A stretch of DNA of 64,000 nucleotides from Glycine soja (taxonomy: Eukaryota > Streptophyta > Magnoliopsida > Fabales > Fabaceae). Location of the stretch: contig NC_041018.1 of the NCBI RefSeq assembly GCF_004193775.1, positions 41,086,677 through 41,150,676 on the forward strand, read 5' to 3'. The notes below the pieces were generated by a model. The model worked only from the letters and a program-made list of their open reading frames with translations, was not told where the DNA came from and searched no databases. The position numbers and the translations under genes are program-made. Of the stretch, positions 11,439 to 22,496 are shown piece by piece; position 1 is the first letter of the stretch; every line of letters begins with the position of its first letter.

Positions 11439-12450
11439 GCGCCGTCCCTTTCCGTTTGTGCGTTAATCAATCAGCAAGACGATGACCAGTGCCGAATTAT
11501 TTTCCCTCTTTTCTCTCAGTTTTTAGTTTCCGAGTAAGATTCGCACATGCTTATGCTTCTTTCATTTCTTTGTTTCGTTGATGATATTTTGTTAATCGTA
11601 TATATCAACTCTTTTTAATCTTTTGAATGTTTCGAAACCCTAGAAATTGCCTTGAGGTTCGAGAAATCAAAATTGACGGAGAAACAGATACGGACACGAT
11701 TAATATTTTGTTATTTTTTAATTGTTTTGGAGTGGTATGAAAAATGGAATCGAATTAGCTTATTGTTTCTCAGTATTGGCTTTGATTTATGTTTTGAACT
11801 GTGAATAATGAAGGTGTTTGTGGGTACGGGGCGTGATTAGTGCGTCACGCTGCTTATGTGGAAATCTTTTACACGAACTAGTTTTAAATGAACTTACAAG
11901 ATGATCGAGTAGTTTTTCATACTTTACTCATAGATTGTTCTTCCTTTTTTTTTCCGACTATTTTTACAAGCCTTGTGTTCACTGTTGAAGCACAGTGGTG
12001 GTTGTGTGGAGTCTTTTTATTATTATGTATTTAGTTTCTAATTGGTGGATGCAATTAATGGAAACTTTTATTATGATTGAATTTTATGGTGGAATGTTGG
12101 TTGAAATAGATTAGTTAGAGCATCAGAAATCCAAAGTTTAGAGCGTGGTTCTTTATATGAAGCTTTTGGTCTCTGGAATGTTTTTAAGACCTGTGTTGCC
12201 TTGAATTCTCAGTTTAATGATCTTTCCTTTTTGTTTATTTGTCAGGAAGAAGTACGGTTACGGAATCTTGCTGGAAATTGAGGTGGCTTTTGACTTTTCT
12301 ATTGTGATTTTCTGGTACACTGTTGGATTCTTTTTCTTTTTCTTAAAGAAAGTTATCAGCAAGTCTTGAATTAGTCTGTACAGTGTGGTGCAATTAATTA
12401 GTCTTTGTGCCTGTAATTTAGATTGAGTGTTATGTTTGTCTGCAGTTATC

Positions 12451-14613
12451 ATGGGATCAGCTTGTTGTGTTGCTGCAAAGGATCCTAATCTTCCTAACAG
12501 AACTGGGGATGAAAGTTTGCATAGAGATGTTGTGTGTTCGCCATCATGGAGCTTTCAATGGGATAGCCGGGGGCGTGTTGCTGATGAAATTGAGAATCCT
12601 TCATATCACACATCCCATGTGGACAGTAGAAATGTCAGCATGGAGTTAAAAGGTTCGTTAAGTTCTGAAAGAGGTAATTTATCTGATGGTGGAAGCATCC
12701 TGGAGAATTCTGTAACTCCTATTTCTCTGAAGTCCCCTGTTGATGAGGCATTGGTTGCAAATCTGATGACCCCCTCTTCTGGTAAATGCTAAACTAAACC
12801 CTGAACTCTGTTATTCTTTTGTCCTTTACCATAAGCTAGCACAATGTTTGATGTTTCTTGGTTAAAACATTTACGTCTCTTCCCCCCCCCCCCCCCCCTT
12901 CTTTTTTTGAGGTATTCTTATTTTTGGTTACATAAAATAGGATTTCAACATCTATAATACAACAGTTGAAATGCAGTCTCTGTTTGTGTAGAGGTGGAGC
13001 AATTTTCCCACGAGAATACTCCTCTGTTACCTGTAGTCAACCTTGATATTGAAGCCCTTTGAGGATGCTTATCCAAAAATTAAAACCTGCACCATTTACT
13101 CATACTCATGGGCTATATCACTATGATAATGAATACAAATAAAAGGCCTGACAATGCAACACACAAATAAATGAACAATATAAGTAAATAACAAGTCAAT
13201 AGGTTTCTGACACAATAGGTGGGATTTTTAGATATCTTTCGAAAAAAGAAAATTTTTGCTGTTGCATTCTTATGTTGCAACTGCAAGGGATCTCTATTTT
13301 ACGCACATGTCTTCTTTACATCGTCTATTGCCTTGTTCACCACCTTATCTTTTGCTGTTTTCCCATCTAGTGTAAGGTTTTCAAACTCGGTTTGTTGTGC
13401 AGAATGGTCCCAGATATTGTTATTGACATTCAGTTCCGATGCTCTCTTTTATGCACTTTGGTTCCTTGGGTTGCTGTTTCATTGTTTGGCATTGATTTTT
13501 GTTTCTTCTTCCTCTATGTGCTTATTGCAGATCTGTCCATGTCAAGCAATTTTTCTACAGTGGTTAGTTTTGAGCTACTGAATTTGAACCATGAGCTTTG
13601 TGGTGCATAGTTTGATTTTTAGGCTTTCTACTGTAGTACTAGGCTCACTCTTAATCTGTGTTTCTCTTTAGGTGAAGAACCCGGCGGAATCTTCAATACC
13701 AAATCTTTCTTTTTCAATACCTTCAGTCTTCTCAACGCCTACAGCAGATCCTTTGCCTAATCACAATTATCACCATCTTCCCAACTCTACTCCAACAAGA
13801 TGGGCACATCGATCTCCAGCACACCCTCTGTTGAGACAGATTTCTGATAGTCGAATCATGGGTCTGAAATCGCCAGACAACTCAATTTCTGAAGGTAGGC
13901 CATCATTTGTACTCTCAACTTGCAGCAATGAAATGGCAGCTGGATCCATATGCGGATCATCTGATGGCTGGTCAATGCGCACCTTTTCTGAGCTGGTTGC
14001 ATCATCACAAAGGGAAAGGTGGTCCTTTGATAGTGAGTGTTTTGGATCTGGTCGTCACAAGATAAGTGGATCCAGTAGCAGGTTCTCGTATTCTCCCTCC
14101 ATGGAACTACAATCTTGTGGGGCTTGCTCAAAGCTATTGACCGAGAGATCAACATGGAGCAACCAGAAGTTTATTGCCAACAGTGACCTCTCAGTTGTTG
14201 CTGTACTAGTCTGTGGTCATTCATATCATGCAGAATGTTTAGAGGCTATGACATCAGAGGCAGATAGGTATGATCCAGCATGTCCAATTTGTATGGTTGG
14301 AGATAAGAACTTGTCAAAGTTGTTGTCCAGAAAAGGTCTTCGGGCTGAATCAGAGATGAAGGCCAAGAACCACAAGATATCCAGAAACCGTGTAGTTGAT
14401 AGCTACCTTGATGGTGGTTTTGATGTTTTTGATCGTCAAAAAGATATAGATTTGAGAGGAAAAGTGTCAAAAATGGAACCTAGCTGCAGTGCAAGGAGCT
14501 CATTTGGAAAGCCATTCTTGAGGAGACACTTTTCACTTGGATCAAAGTGGAGCCGATCCCTGTCCGAGAATGATTCTGCCAGGAAGAAAGGCTTTTGGGC
14601 AAGATATCGTTAA
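12451..14613 (+). CDS. RING-type zinc-finger protein with acylation-type N-terminus
   Basis: Three coding exons join to a 434-aa protein: 12451-12781, a 32-base exon 13531-13562, and 13672-14613. Phases agree exactly (331+32+942=1305). The protein begins MGSACC: Gly2 with Ser/Ala behind it is a myristoylation-type start, and Cys5/Cys6 could be palmitoylated, suggesting membrane attachment. The middle is Ser/Pro-rich and low in structure. The RING-like finger spans about residues 270-328: CGAC, then VCGHSYHAEC, then CPIC. This suggests E3 ubiquitin ligase activity. Related plant proteins are annotated as RING/U-box superfamily members with the same MGSACC start and a matching internal segment. 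The first 8 residues upstream in the same open frame are leader and intron sequence. The substrate is unknown. The 5' leader seems to be interrupted by one or two introns. Confidence 0.88.
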
Positions 14614-16955
14614 GATTTAGTTCCATTTGCTGTAAGAGTCAATCATTCTCTAATTATAGTTGTAATAACACCATCAATTTAGAATGAATATTTTCTATGT
14701 AGCCTAACTTTACTGATAACTTTGAATGCTTTAAAATAATTAATTTTTACTTTTGACCAGAAATTCCAGTCAGGTTGATGTGGTTCATATGAACTGTATG
14801 AATATAAACGTCCTTTGACAAATGGAGCTGAGCCAAAGCAGTGATGAGCGCAAGAAGGCAGAGGAAGCAAATGAACATTTATGATGATAGTTATGCTTCA
14901 GTTGTTTTTATGGTAGTAGAGGCAGACTACTGCAGACAGCAAAATAAGGTTTAACAATCAATCATACGCTGGAAACTTAAAAATGTGTTTTTAACTATTG
15001 TATTTATATTTTCAATGAATACAAATTAACATAACTTTGCAAGTTAAGTCAAGTGAAAGCTGAACAAGGCGAATCTGAAGAACAGACAGGATCACTCAAT
15101 GTTGTATTTGATTAATGTTGGCTCAAATATGATGCTTCGAAGTAAGTCCGAGTGCTGGCGGATTTTTTGTTTTTTTGGTATGGCGAATTTGATGGAAAGA
15201 AAAAGCATAGTAATCATTGCATCGCATGGGGTATGAAGCTTGCAAACCATGAATATGCTTAAACGTGTTTTATACTTAAAAGCGGTACTGTGTTTAAATT
15301 TAAAATATTATTTTGATACTTGATTATACGTACAATTAATTATTGATGTAATTGGTTATATAAGTTTCATATTTGAATGTGTTGAGAAAAAAATCAAATT
15401 TAAAATTGTTTGTTTCAATTCTTTAAAAACATTTCTAGTTGGCTTTGTATTTAAAATGATTAAGAATAATGTAAAAAATAGCTAAAATAATTTAATATTT
15501 AATCATAAACTTCAGAATTTTGTTTAATAATAATAAAGAGTTATCATAGAAATTCATTTTAACATTTTTGTCAATTATGTTATATTATTTTTAAAATAAC
15601 TTTATTTCAGTTTTTTTTTTTCAATAATAATCATACTTCGGCATGCTTCTTCTCGTTGGTGGTACTAGCAGTCTAAGTCCCTGTGGTAATTGTCATATGT
15701 CTGAGTTCAAGTCCAATCAATACACATCTTGTTGGTGGTAGAAAAAGAAACGAAGTTCTGATCCCATGAGAGACGTGTGTGGCGGTAATTGTTATTACCT
15801 TAATGGCTTTGGGTGTTGCTTATGGTCATTTTCTTATATCGCATAAACCGTGGATGATTATTAGACAAAGATACAATACTTATTGTGATGCTGCTGCTAG
15901 GAGAACTTGAAGATTAAATGGAAACCGTATTCAAATGTTTCGTATGTTCTGATGGGGGGTCTAATTAGAGAGCATAATGGGCCCTGTTAGTGTATATTTT
16001 TATTAATTCTAGAATTTCAGTAGGTAATATGGTATTTTAAATACTTTTATTATCACCTTTTAAATTTCATCTAAAATCTTTATTTCGTTTTTAAGATTAA
16101 TAATAAAATTAACTACTAATCATGTAGAGAATTACAATACAAGGAAAAAAAATCTAAAATGATCATTTATATTAAAATGAAACTAAATATAACAAATTGA
16201 TCATTAAAGAAACAGAGAAGGGCATAATTTAAAATAAGAAGAGAAAGAAATATAATTTTAAATATGTGTTGAAGGAGAGAAATACAATTTAGCTTTTATA
16301 ATAAAAGTTGCATTCAAAGACCACTGGCATTTCTGGTTTCTGTGGTCATGATGGATGTGAAATTTCTCAAACCACAAGCAATCGTGTACGAATGCCGAAT
16401 GCCCGTAAGAGAAAGACAGAGAAAGAAAAAGGAAAATAGTAACAAACCGGATGAGGTATTATACAATACCTCTCTTTTTATTTACCGTTCTATTTTTGGT
16501 CACATACTAGTTACTACTCATTCTACTACCAATTTAAGCAAACACTAAATAAATGTTCTTCTCTACTAATATTTTAAAAATTATTTAAGAAAATATTATG
16601 TTTTAAAAAATATATACATTAAATGTTTTTATTTTATAATTACTTAATTTGTTAGTAAATGTCTAGATATTTCTTCTTGAATTGACAACAAGGATTACAT
16701 ATGTTTTAAATTTATGTAAAATGATTCTTTTTTTTTTTTTACAGAGTCTTAAATTTTTATGTAAGATGCTTAAACTTTTATTTTTCTTCCTTTGTAAAAG
16801 AAAATCTTTGATTTTTAGTTCTCTAAAATCAATATTACTCTCTACCGTTATATGACATTACATACTTGTGTGTCTAATAGAAGGCCAGGAGATCATCCTA
16901 AATACTCTCTAATTCAAAAATAAGTGTCGTAGATTGTTTACCACAAAAAAATAAA

Positions 16956-16992
<37 letters not shown>

Positions 16993-17272
16993 TTTAAGCA
17001 TCTTACATAAATAGTAAAAAAAGACAAGTTTGAAATTGTTTGAAATAGGGGATTTGGCTAATTTCAGGGGGGGTGCATTAGTAATAAGGGGAGGGATGGT
17101 AGCAACGAGTTTCTAACGCCAGAGAGATTCAAAGTTTGGATTTTCATGACTTTATTTGCAATTCTATTGGTTGGAAATTTGAAATTTAAACGTGTTATTT
17201 TACTGTTTCTTTTTTGTTTGAGGGAATTTGCACACACACGATATGAAAAAACAACATGAAGTAATATGAATA
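14614..17272. other. Convergent intergenic region between RING gene and epimerase-like gene
   Basis: RING-gene 3' UTR probably extends a few hundred bases from 14614. Beyond it no gene is supported. The region holds the inverted-repeat element 16756-17011. A more GC-balanced patch at 15640-15960, with words such as GAGTTCAAGTCC that are common in transposon debris, is unexplained. Confidence 0.5.
16756..17011. mobile_element. Foldback/MITE-like element with perfect 25-bp inverted arms
   Basis: The arms 16756-16780 and 16987-17011 are exact reverse complements over 25 bases (key word TGTAAGATGCTTAAAC). They enclose about 206 bases ending in a (TA)n run at 16961-16988. No coding capacity is visible. 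The superfamily cannot be assigned; a diverged copy of part of the arm also occurs near 16699-16725. Confidence 0.55.
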
Positions 17273-20200
17273 TCAATGAGACTGGAATGGAGTCTGAATT
17301 TGGTGAATTATACTCTTCAATCCTGATTTGTAATCAGGGTAAAGTAGTTGCACCCCCAGTTCCCTCTTCATTCGAGCATTACACACTCTCTTCTCACCCC
17401 TTGGATTCTTCGCATTTGGCCACTCTTTCTGCTTCTGCTCTACACTTTGTAACTTCAACCCTGGCCATTTCTTCTCCACCAATTTCATTGCATATTCAAA
17501 TACTTCTTCCCTCGGAGCAGGGTCATCATCAACGATATTGTAAACTTCCCTGAAAGTAAAAACTCAACATTAAGATAACTTCAGCACATAATTTACTCAT
17601 TATTTTTATGCATCCCAAGTTTTTGACAGGTGGTTGTGCAAGAATTGCTCTTGTACACTTTATTCTTATCCGGGTCCATAGAATGAGTCAAAGAACAATG
17701 AACAAGATAGGAAATATTAACAGGATTTTAAATTGTGATCAGGGTCACAGTCACATTCATGGTTTCATTGCAATATTGTCGAAAATTGTGAACAGATGCG
17801 GTTGGCAAATACGTTGACATTGTGTGTCTGGAATCATAATAGCAAACCGTTTTTTAAAACCTTAACTAGCGTACACAACCAATATTTAGACAATACTGTT
17901 GGTAAATTCCAGTATGACTTGTGTAGATTCAATATGGTAAGTATTTTAAACGGTAGTTAGTATGGTTTGCATGTTCATGATGAAGAAATTCTAATAAATC
18001 TCCAGTTTAAGGTCTGTTCTTGTTAGATAAATGCCTCAGTCAATGCTTTCATCACTGCCATTTACAACAGTTGTTCCTTTACTCTGGAAATTTTTGCCTA
18101 GTTAGGTTAGAAACATTTCACTAGAAAGGGTGATAAATGTACCATAAAGTTAATTGTAGTGCATATTCACCTGGGGGGAGGTGCAAGAACAGTAGCCATC
18201 AGTGCCTGGCAGATGTCATCAACATGTATTCTGGATGTATATTTTCGGTTTTTTCTCCTTTTCTGACCTTCTGACATTGGCTTCTGCTTGATTATTGTAT
18301 CAACAGCACTAAAACAAAAAAAATGTTCAAGACAAAGATATATATGCTAAATTGACAGATAAGTGACAGACCAACTTGCCATGTAAACATAAACCCAAAC
18401 TTATAATTTAAATTCAGGATGAGTGTCAAAATGTCATATGACACTTATTGAATGGTATATCCTCGGAATGACAGGCTTGAATTGATTATCATGGCAACCA
18501 GCTGGGACAAAACTTTTATAGGCTTTTGCAAATCCTAGAAAGAAACTAATAATAGAAGCATTACTTGAAAAATAAATTACAATAACAGAAGGTAAGTACC
18601 TTCTACCGGGGCCATAGATACCTCCTAGTCGAAATAAAAGCGGTGAGATCCCAAGATTGTGAGCCAAATTTGACCAGCCTTCTTCAGAAGCTAACCTTAA
18701 TTTAGCCAACCCACTTTCCGGGTTTGTTGGATAACTGTGACAGCATGATGCACACACTAAGAGACAACTAACAGAGAAGTTTCAGAAATTTTGGAAGGAA
18801 AGTGATTTATTTAGTTACACTCTCTTACTCCTCATCCACCAATTCACCATCACAGTCTCCATAGACACCTGCAAGGCAGAAAGTGTCTCTGTCATCATAT
18901 TTGAATCTGAAAGCATTAGAAAAGTATGTCAAAGCAGCAGTAGACATGGCTTGTAGTGGGGCAAACCTAGTTTTAAAAAGCCTTAAGTATATCATCTAAC
19001 AACCAGTGTGGCAACTAAATGTCTGAATTGAATCCTATGACAGTATCTTTATGCACACGCTAAATCATATTAACTTCTAGAATATTTACTATATTCTTTA
19101 TTATTTTTATTGAAATGAAATCTTTCCCACTAGCTTTAAAGGAATCTAACAAACCTTAGGTCAATCCACTCAATAAATGGTCAAAATATTTTGTTTTTTG
19201 GAACATTTAGTTGACCTTATGACTACAGATTAAATCCTCAACCAGTTGAGCAAACTCTGAATTTCCGGTAAGATCAACTTAACAGAAGAAGTGTGCATAA
19301 CAATAAAATATTCTTCATTAGCACAACAGAAAATTCATCTTATAAATAGTCATTCCCCTGCTGGTTTAGAGGGTGCATCTAATAATGTCTTTGAGTTTAT
19401 ACCTATTATAAGAATGAAGAACTTTCAATCATCAATGCGCACTAAGTAGCACAGCAATTTAATGCCAGCAAGAAGAGTTTTTGCATGGATCAAACAAGAA
19501 AAGAAGAGTTCTTCTGACTTTAAAAAGTTACTTGCTCCAAAAAAGCAAAAGTGTTGTACGAACATTTAATGTATCTAGTAGATAATGCAGCAGTTCCAGA
19601 CCAGAAACCATTTTCTTTTGCAAAGGAAAAGAAAAAGGAGAAAGCATGAAACGGTGATTTTTCATTTAAGTGCATGACTATACATACTGTAACATTGAAC
19701 TCATTACTAATTTCAATTAAGACTTACTAGTTGAGCTTATAAAAAAAAAAAGACTTACTAGTTGAAGACAAGTAACAAAGCCACCGAAGATCCCCATCAG
19801 TTAACGAGCTTCTCAAAAGCTCTTCATGCCGAAGCATCTACAAATCAACAAAACATAATTAAAAAAAGGGGGAAGCTGAAAGAGATTACTCCATTGTACA
19901 AAATCAACACAGAATGTTGACATATAACAGTTGTTACAGTAAAATCATACCGGGTCACCAATGCCTACAAGAGGTGGGACAGAAACAAGAATGTGAGAGT
20001 AATTTTTCATTACTTGTAGGACATCCACACTGCAAAATAACAACAACAAAAGCCATATCCCATTTGGTATCAACTACATGGATCACACATCTTATTTGAC
20101 TCAATCATCAAAGATACTACTCCCTCCGTCCCTAAGACATAGTCAATAAATTTTTTTGTTCGACCCTTATTGTAAGACTTCATTTCACCTCTCTTGTGCA

Positions 20201-20961
20201 TTAATTCTTTTTTGACTAAAATATCCTGAATTATCTCTTTCTCTCTCCAATGGAGATCGAACAAGATGAATAGGTTCCAAATAAAATTAAGAATAAATTT
20301 GAAAAAATACTATAAATTTAATGCAAATAACTAAAATAACCAACTTTTTTAATATGCCTAAATTAGTCAACTATGTCTTATAATTAAAGATGGAGGAGGG
20401 ATTATTATTCACCACGAGATGCTCTTAGCAACTATACATTTTAAGTTTTCAATTTCATAGTATTTATTTATAATGCAGCAAAAAATCATCCAGGGATACA
20501 CAAAACAGTGCCCTTTATAGTCCTCAAGTTGGGCATCTAATCCAATTAACACCCACATAACAATTTGTGTTTTTTTTTTCATGAAAAAAAAGAAAACTTG
20601 AAGGCAAAATTATAAGTTGACTCACTCGGGGTGGTTTGCATCGAAAAGGTGGACATTAAACCCCATTTCCTGAAGTTCCTTCTTCTTCACATGGGTTGTG
20701 CAAGTCCCAGACACGACCCTACCAATAATCATTAATCCAATGAGAGAAAGTTTGAACTTTGAAGTAAAAATTGAAGAAAAGAGAATGCAATGTAACTAAC
20801 CATCCTTGGTTGTGGAGTTTGCGTGCAAGTGATTGCCCAAAAAATCCCATACCGAGAATGAACATGCTGCGCTTTTCAGACAACGTTGGGGTTATCGACC
20901 CAAAACTTGTCCCAACATGAACATGGCAACGCTCAAGAGGAAGCGATAAGGCTATTTCCAT
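17273..20961 (-). CDS. NAD(P)-binding Rossmann-fold, sugar-epimerase-like protein
   Basis: Eight exons on the minus strand join to 333 aa: 20801-20961, 20626-20718, 19951-20029, 19759-19837, 18829-18868, 18600-18734, 18171-18308, 17273-17549 (total 1002 bases). The dinucleotide-binding loop GMGFFG is at residues 37-42. Further on come ILVSVPPLVGIGDP, the SDR-type segment YLSSTSVYGD (about 133-142), then FRLGGIYGPGR and RIHVDDICQAL. This pattern fits extended/atypical short-chain dehydrogenases related to bacterial YeeZ and plant proteins annotated as NAD(P)-binding Rossmann-fold superfamily. There is no classic YxxxK catalytic pair at the VYGD site, so epimerase activity is doubtful and the substrate is unknown. 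Residues 1-32 precede the fold and could be a short plastid-targeting segment. An MITE sits in intron 2 and a duplicated donor word follows exon 4. Confidence 0.9.
20036..20095 (+). repeat. Retroposon-like tail motif in intron 2
   Basis: ACAACAACAAAAGCC, then TATCCCA, then CTACATGGATCA. The same order of words is seen at 47376-47427. This is a familiar dispersed motif in plant introns, often taken as part of a SINE-like retroposon. It touches the acceptor of exon 3 of the epimerase-like gene. Confidence 0.45.
20115..20403. mobile_element. Stowaway-type (Tc1/mariner) MITE in intron 2
   Basis: The left end reads CTCCCTCCGTCCCTAAGACATAGTC; the right end, read on the other strand, gives CCCTCCTCCATC...TAAGACATAGTTGAC. 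The CTCCCTCCGT terminus is the hallmark of plant Stowaway elements, which insert at TA. The element is about 285 bases, non-coding, and lies wholly in an intron. Confidence 0.8.
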
Positions 20962-22480
20962 GCCAAAATCTGGGGTTCAACAAAATCATCAAGTTTTTCA
21001 ATTTCTATTCACTCACCCAACACACACTGATACACTTTCTTTACGATGTCAAAGGGAAGAAGCATAAACAGAGACCGTAAAGGTTTTTTTTTTATATAAA
21101 AAAATCATTATCTTTTTGTATGAGAAAGGTAAATGATGTTTCATAAAATTAATAAAATAAAATGTAATTTCAAAGATTAAATTCTATATTCTTGTATTTT
21201 TTTAAGGATTAACTAAAAACAGTGACTGATTTTTTTCTAAATTCGAGTCTTAATTTCTCAACAAAAATTTGACTGTTTAAAATTTCTTAATTTTTTTTTA
21301 TTAAAAGTTTGAATAGTTAAATGATGATGACATAGTGATAGTTTTATTATATTTATTGACATTTAATTTTCTGGTTGCAAAAACCGTCAAAAATTACATG
21401 TTTAATTTGTTTGAACTATTTTAAACAATCTTTTTGGCGGTTTTTAGCTATTAAAAATTGCTTCCCTAGGCTTAAAACACAGTCTCCTCTTCTTCACTCT
21501 TTACTCCTCCCTCCTCCCTCCTCTCTGTTAAGAAGCAACTTGTGGTGGCTTTTAGCTGCCACAGATTTTTAAAAAAATAAATTAGAAAGCTAAGTCGTGT
21601 TAAATCAAACACTTTTAAGAAATTATTCAAGAAAACGACTTAGCCACCTTCCGTATTTTTTTAAAAAAATCTATCTATTTCGGCAATTAAATAATAAAAT
21701 TGCACCATTTTGGTGAAAAAGCCCTCTCCTTGCATGTGTACGTATATATATAGTTATCAGCTAAGAAAATGAAACCCCCTTCCTTACGCAAAATAAACAA
21801 ATAGATAAAAATTTAATGTGTAGATGATCACCAATGTTCTGAACTTTTAAGAAACATCTCCTTCAAGACCTTTCAATGTAGCTTCACACTTTCAGTATGA
21901 ATTTATAGTTTATTTCATCTGCTAAATCATGCTTACCAACAACTTACTCACTTTTGAGCCTGTTTTCAATTTAAATCCTCCCTTGCATGCTTACCTTCCA
22001 CCAATAAATAAATGCTAAGTGTGGAACCCGCGAAAGTACGGTGACATAACTTATAACCAACAAAGCTAGAAAGCCTAATTATAGAGAACTGCAACATAAC
22101 TTTACCATTGCTTTCAATTCATACATCTCTGCAATTCTGCGTGGTCACCTTCGTTCAGTTATGATTGGTGTTGGTTAAATAGCATATAACATTTTATTTT
22201 TTTCATCTCTGTCCATTGATAAATATAATAAATGTGGTGGTTGCGTAATAATTTCATGACAAGTCCATATTCCTGTCTCTACTTGGTCACACCCATATTC
22301 TGGTGGCAGTTGTGACATGGAATGCAACTTATTATTTCTTCGTGTCCTCTCAAGTGTCAATTCTTAGTTACAGGTTTCAATAATTCTGAACCATATAATA
22401 CTTGTATACATGCATATGTGTGTCAATTTAATTATATGGTAATGCATTTGCTGAAACTTCAATTAATTGTGAACACATAT
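20962..22480. other. Divergent intergenic region between epimerase-like and TLC genes
   Basis: About 1.5 kb with promoters facing away from each other. The TLC gene appears to have a 5' leader intron whose acceptor is TTTTGCAG, ending at 22487. The first leader exon could lie around 22040-22380, where sequence is less A/T-biased, but I cannot place it. A CT-rich stretch at 21480-21530 is visible. No other gene is supported. Confidence 0.45.
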
Positions 22481-22496
22481 TTTGCAGCATAGAGAA

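Noticed and set aside
12882..12898. Run of about 17 C as a functional element
   Set aside because: A homopolymer inside an intron, likely slippage or assembly noise; no function can be supported.
13219..13581. 120-codon plus-strand frame with hydrophobic character
   Set aside because: It lies across an intron and the 32-base exon of the RING gene, and is in a different frame from the exon.
15640..15730. tRNA-like wording (GAGTTCAAGTCC)
   Set aside because: No acceptor stem, D-arm or anticodon arm can be laid out around it. The word is common in transposon debris.
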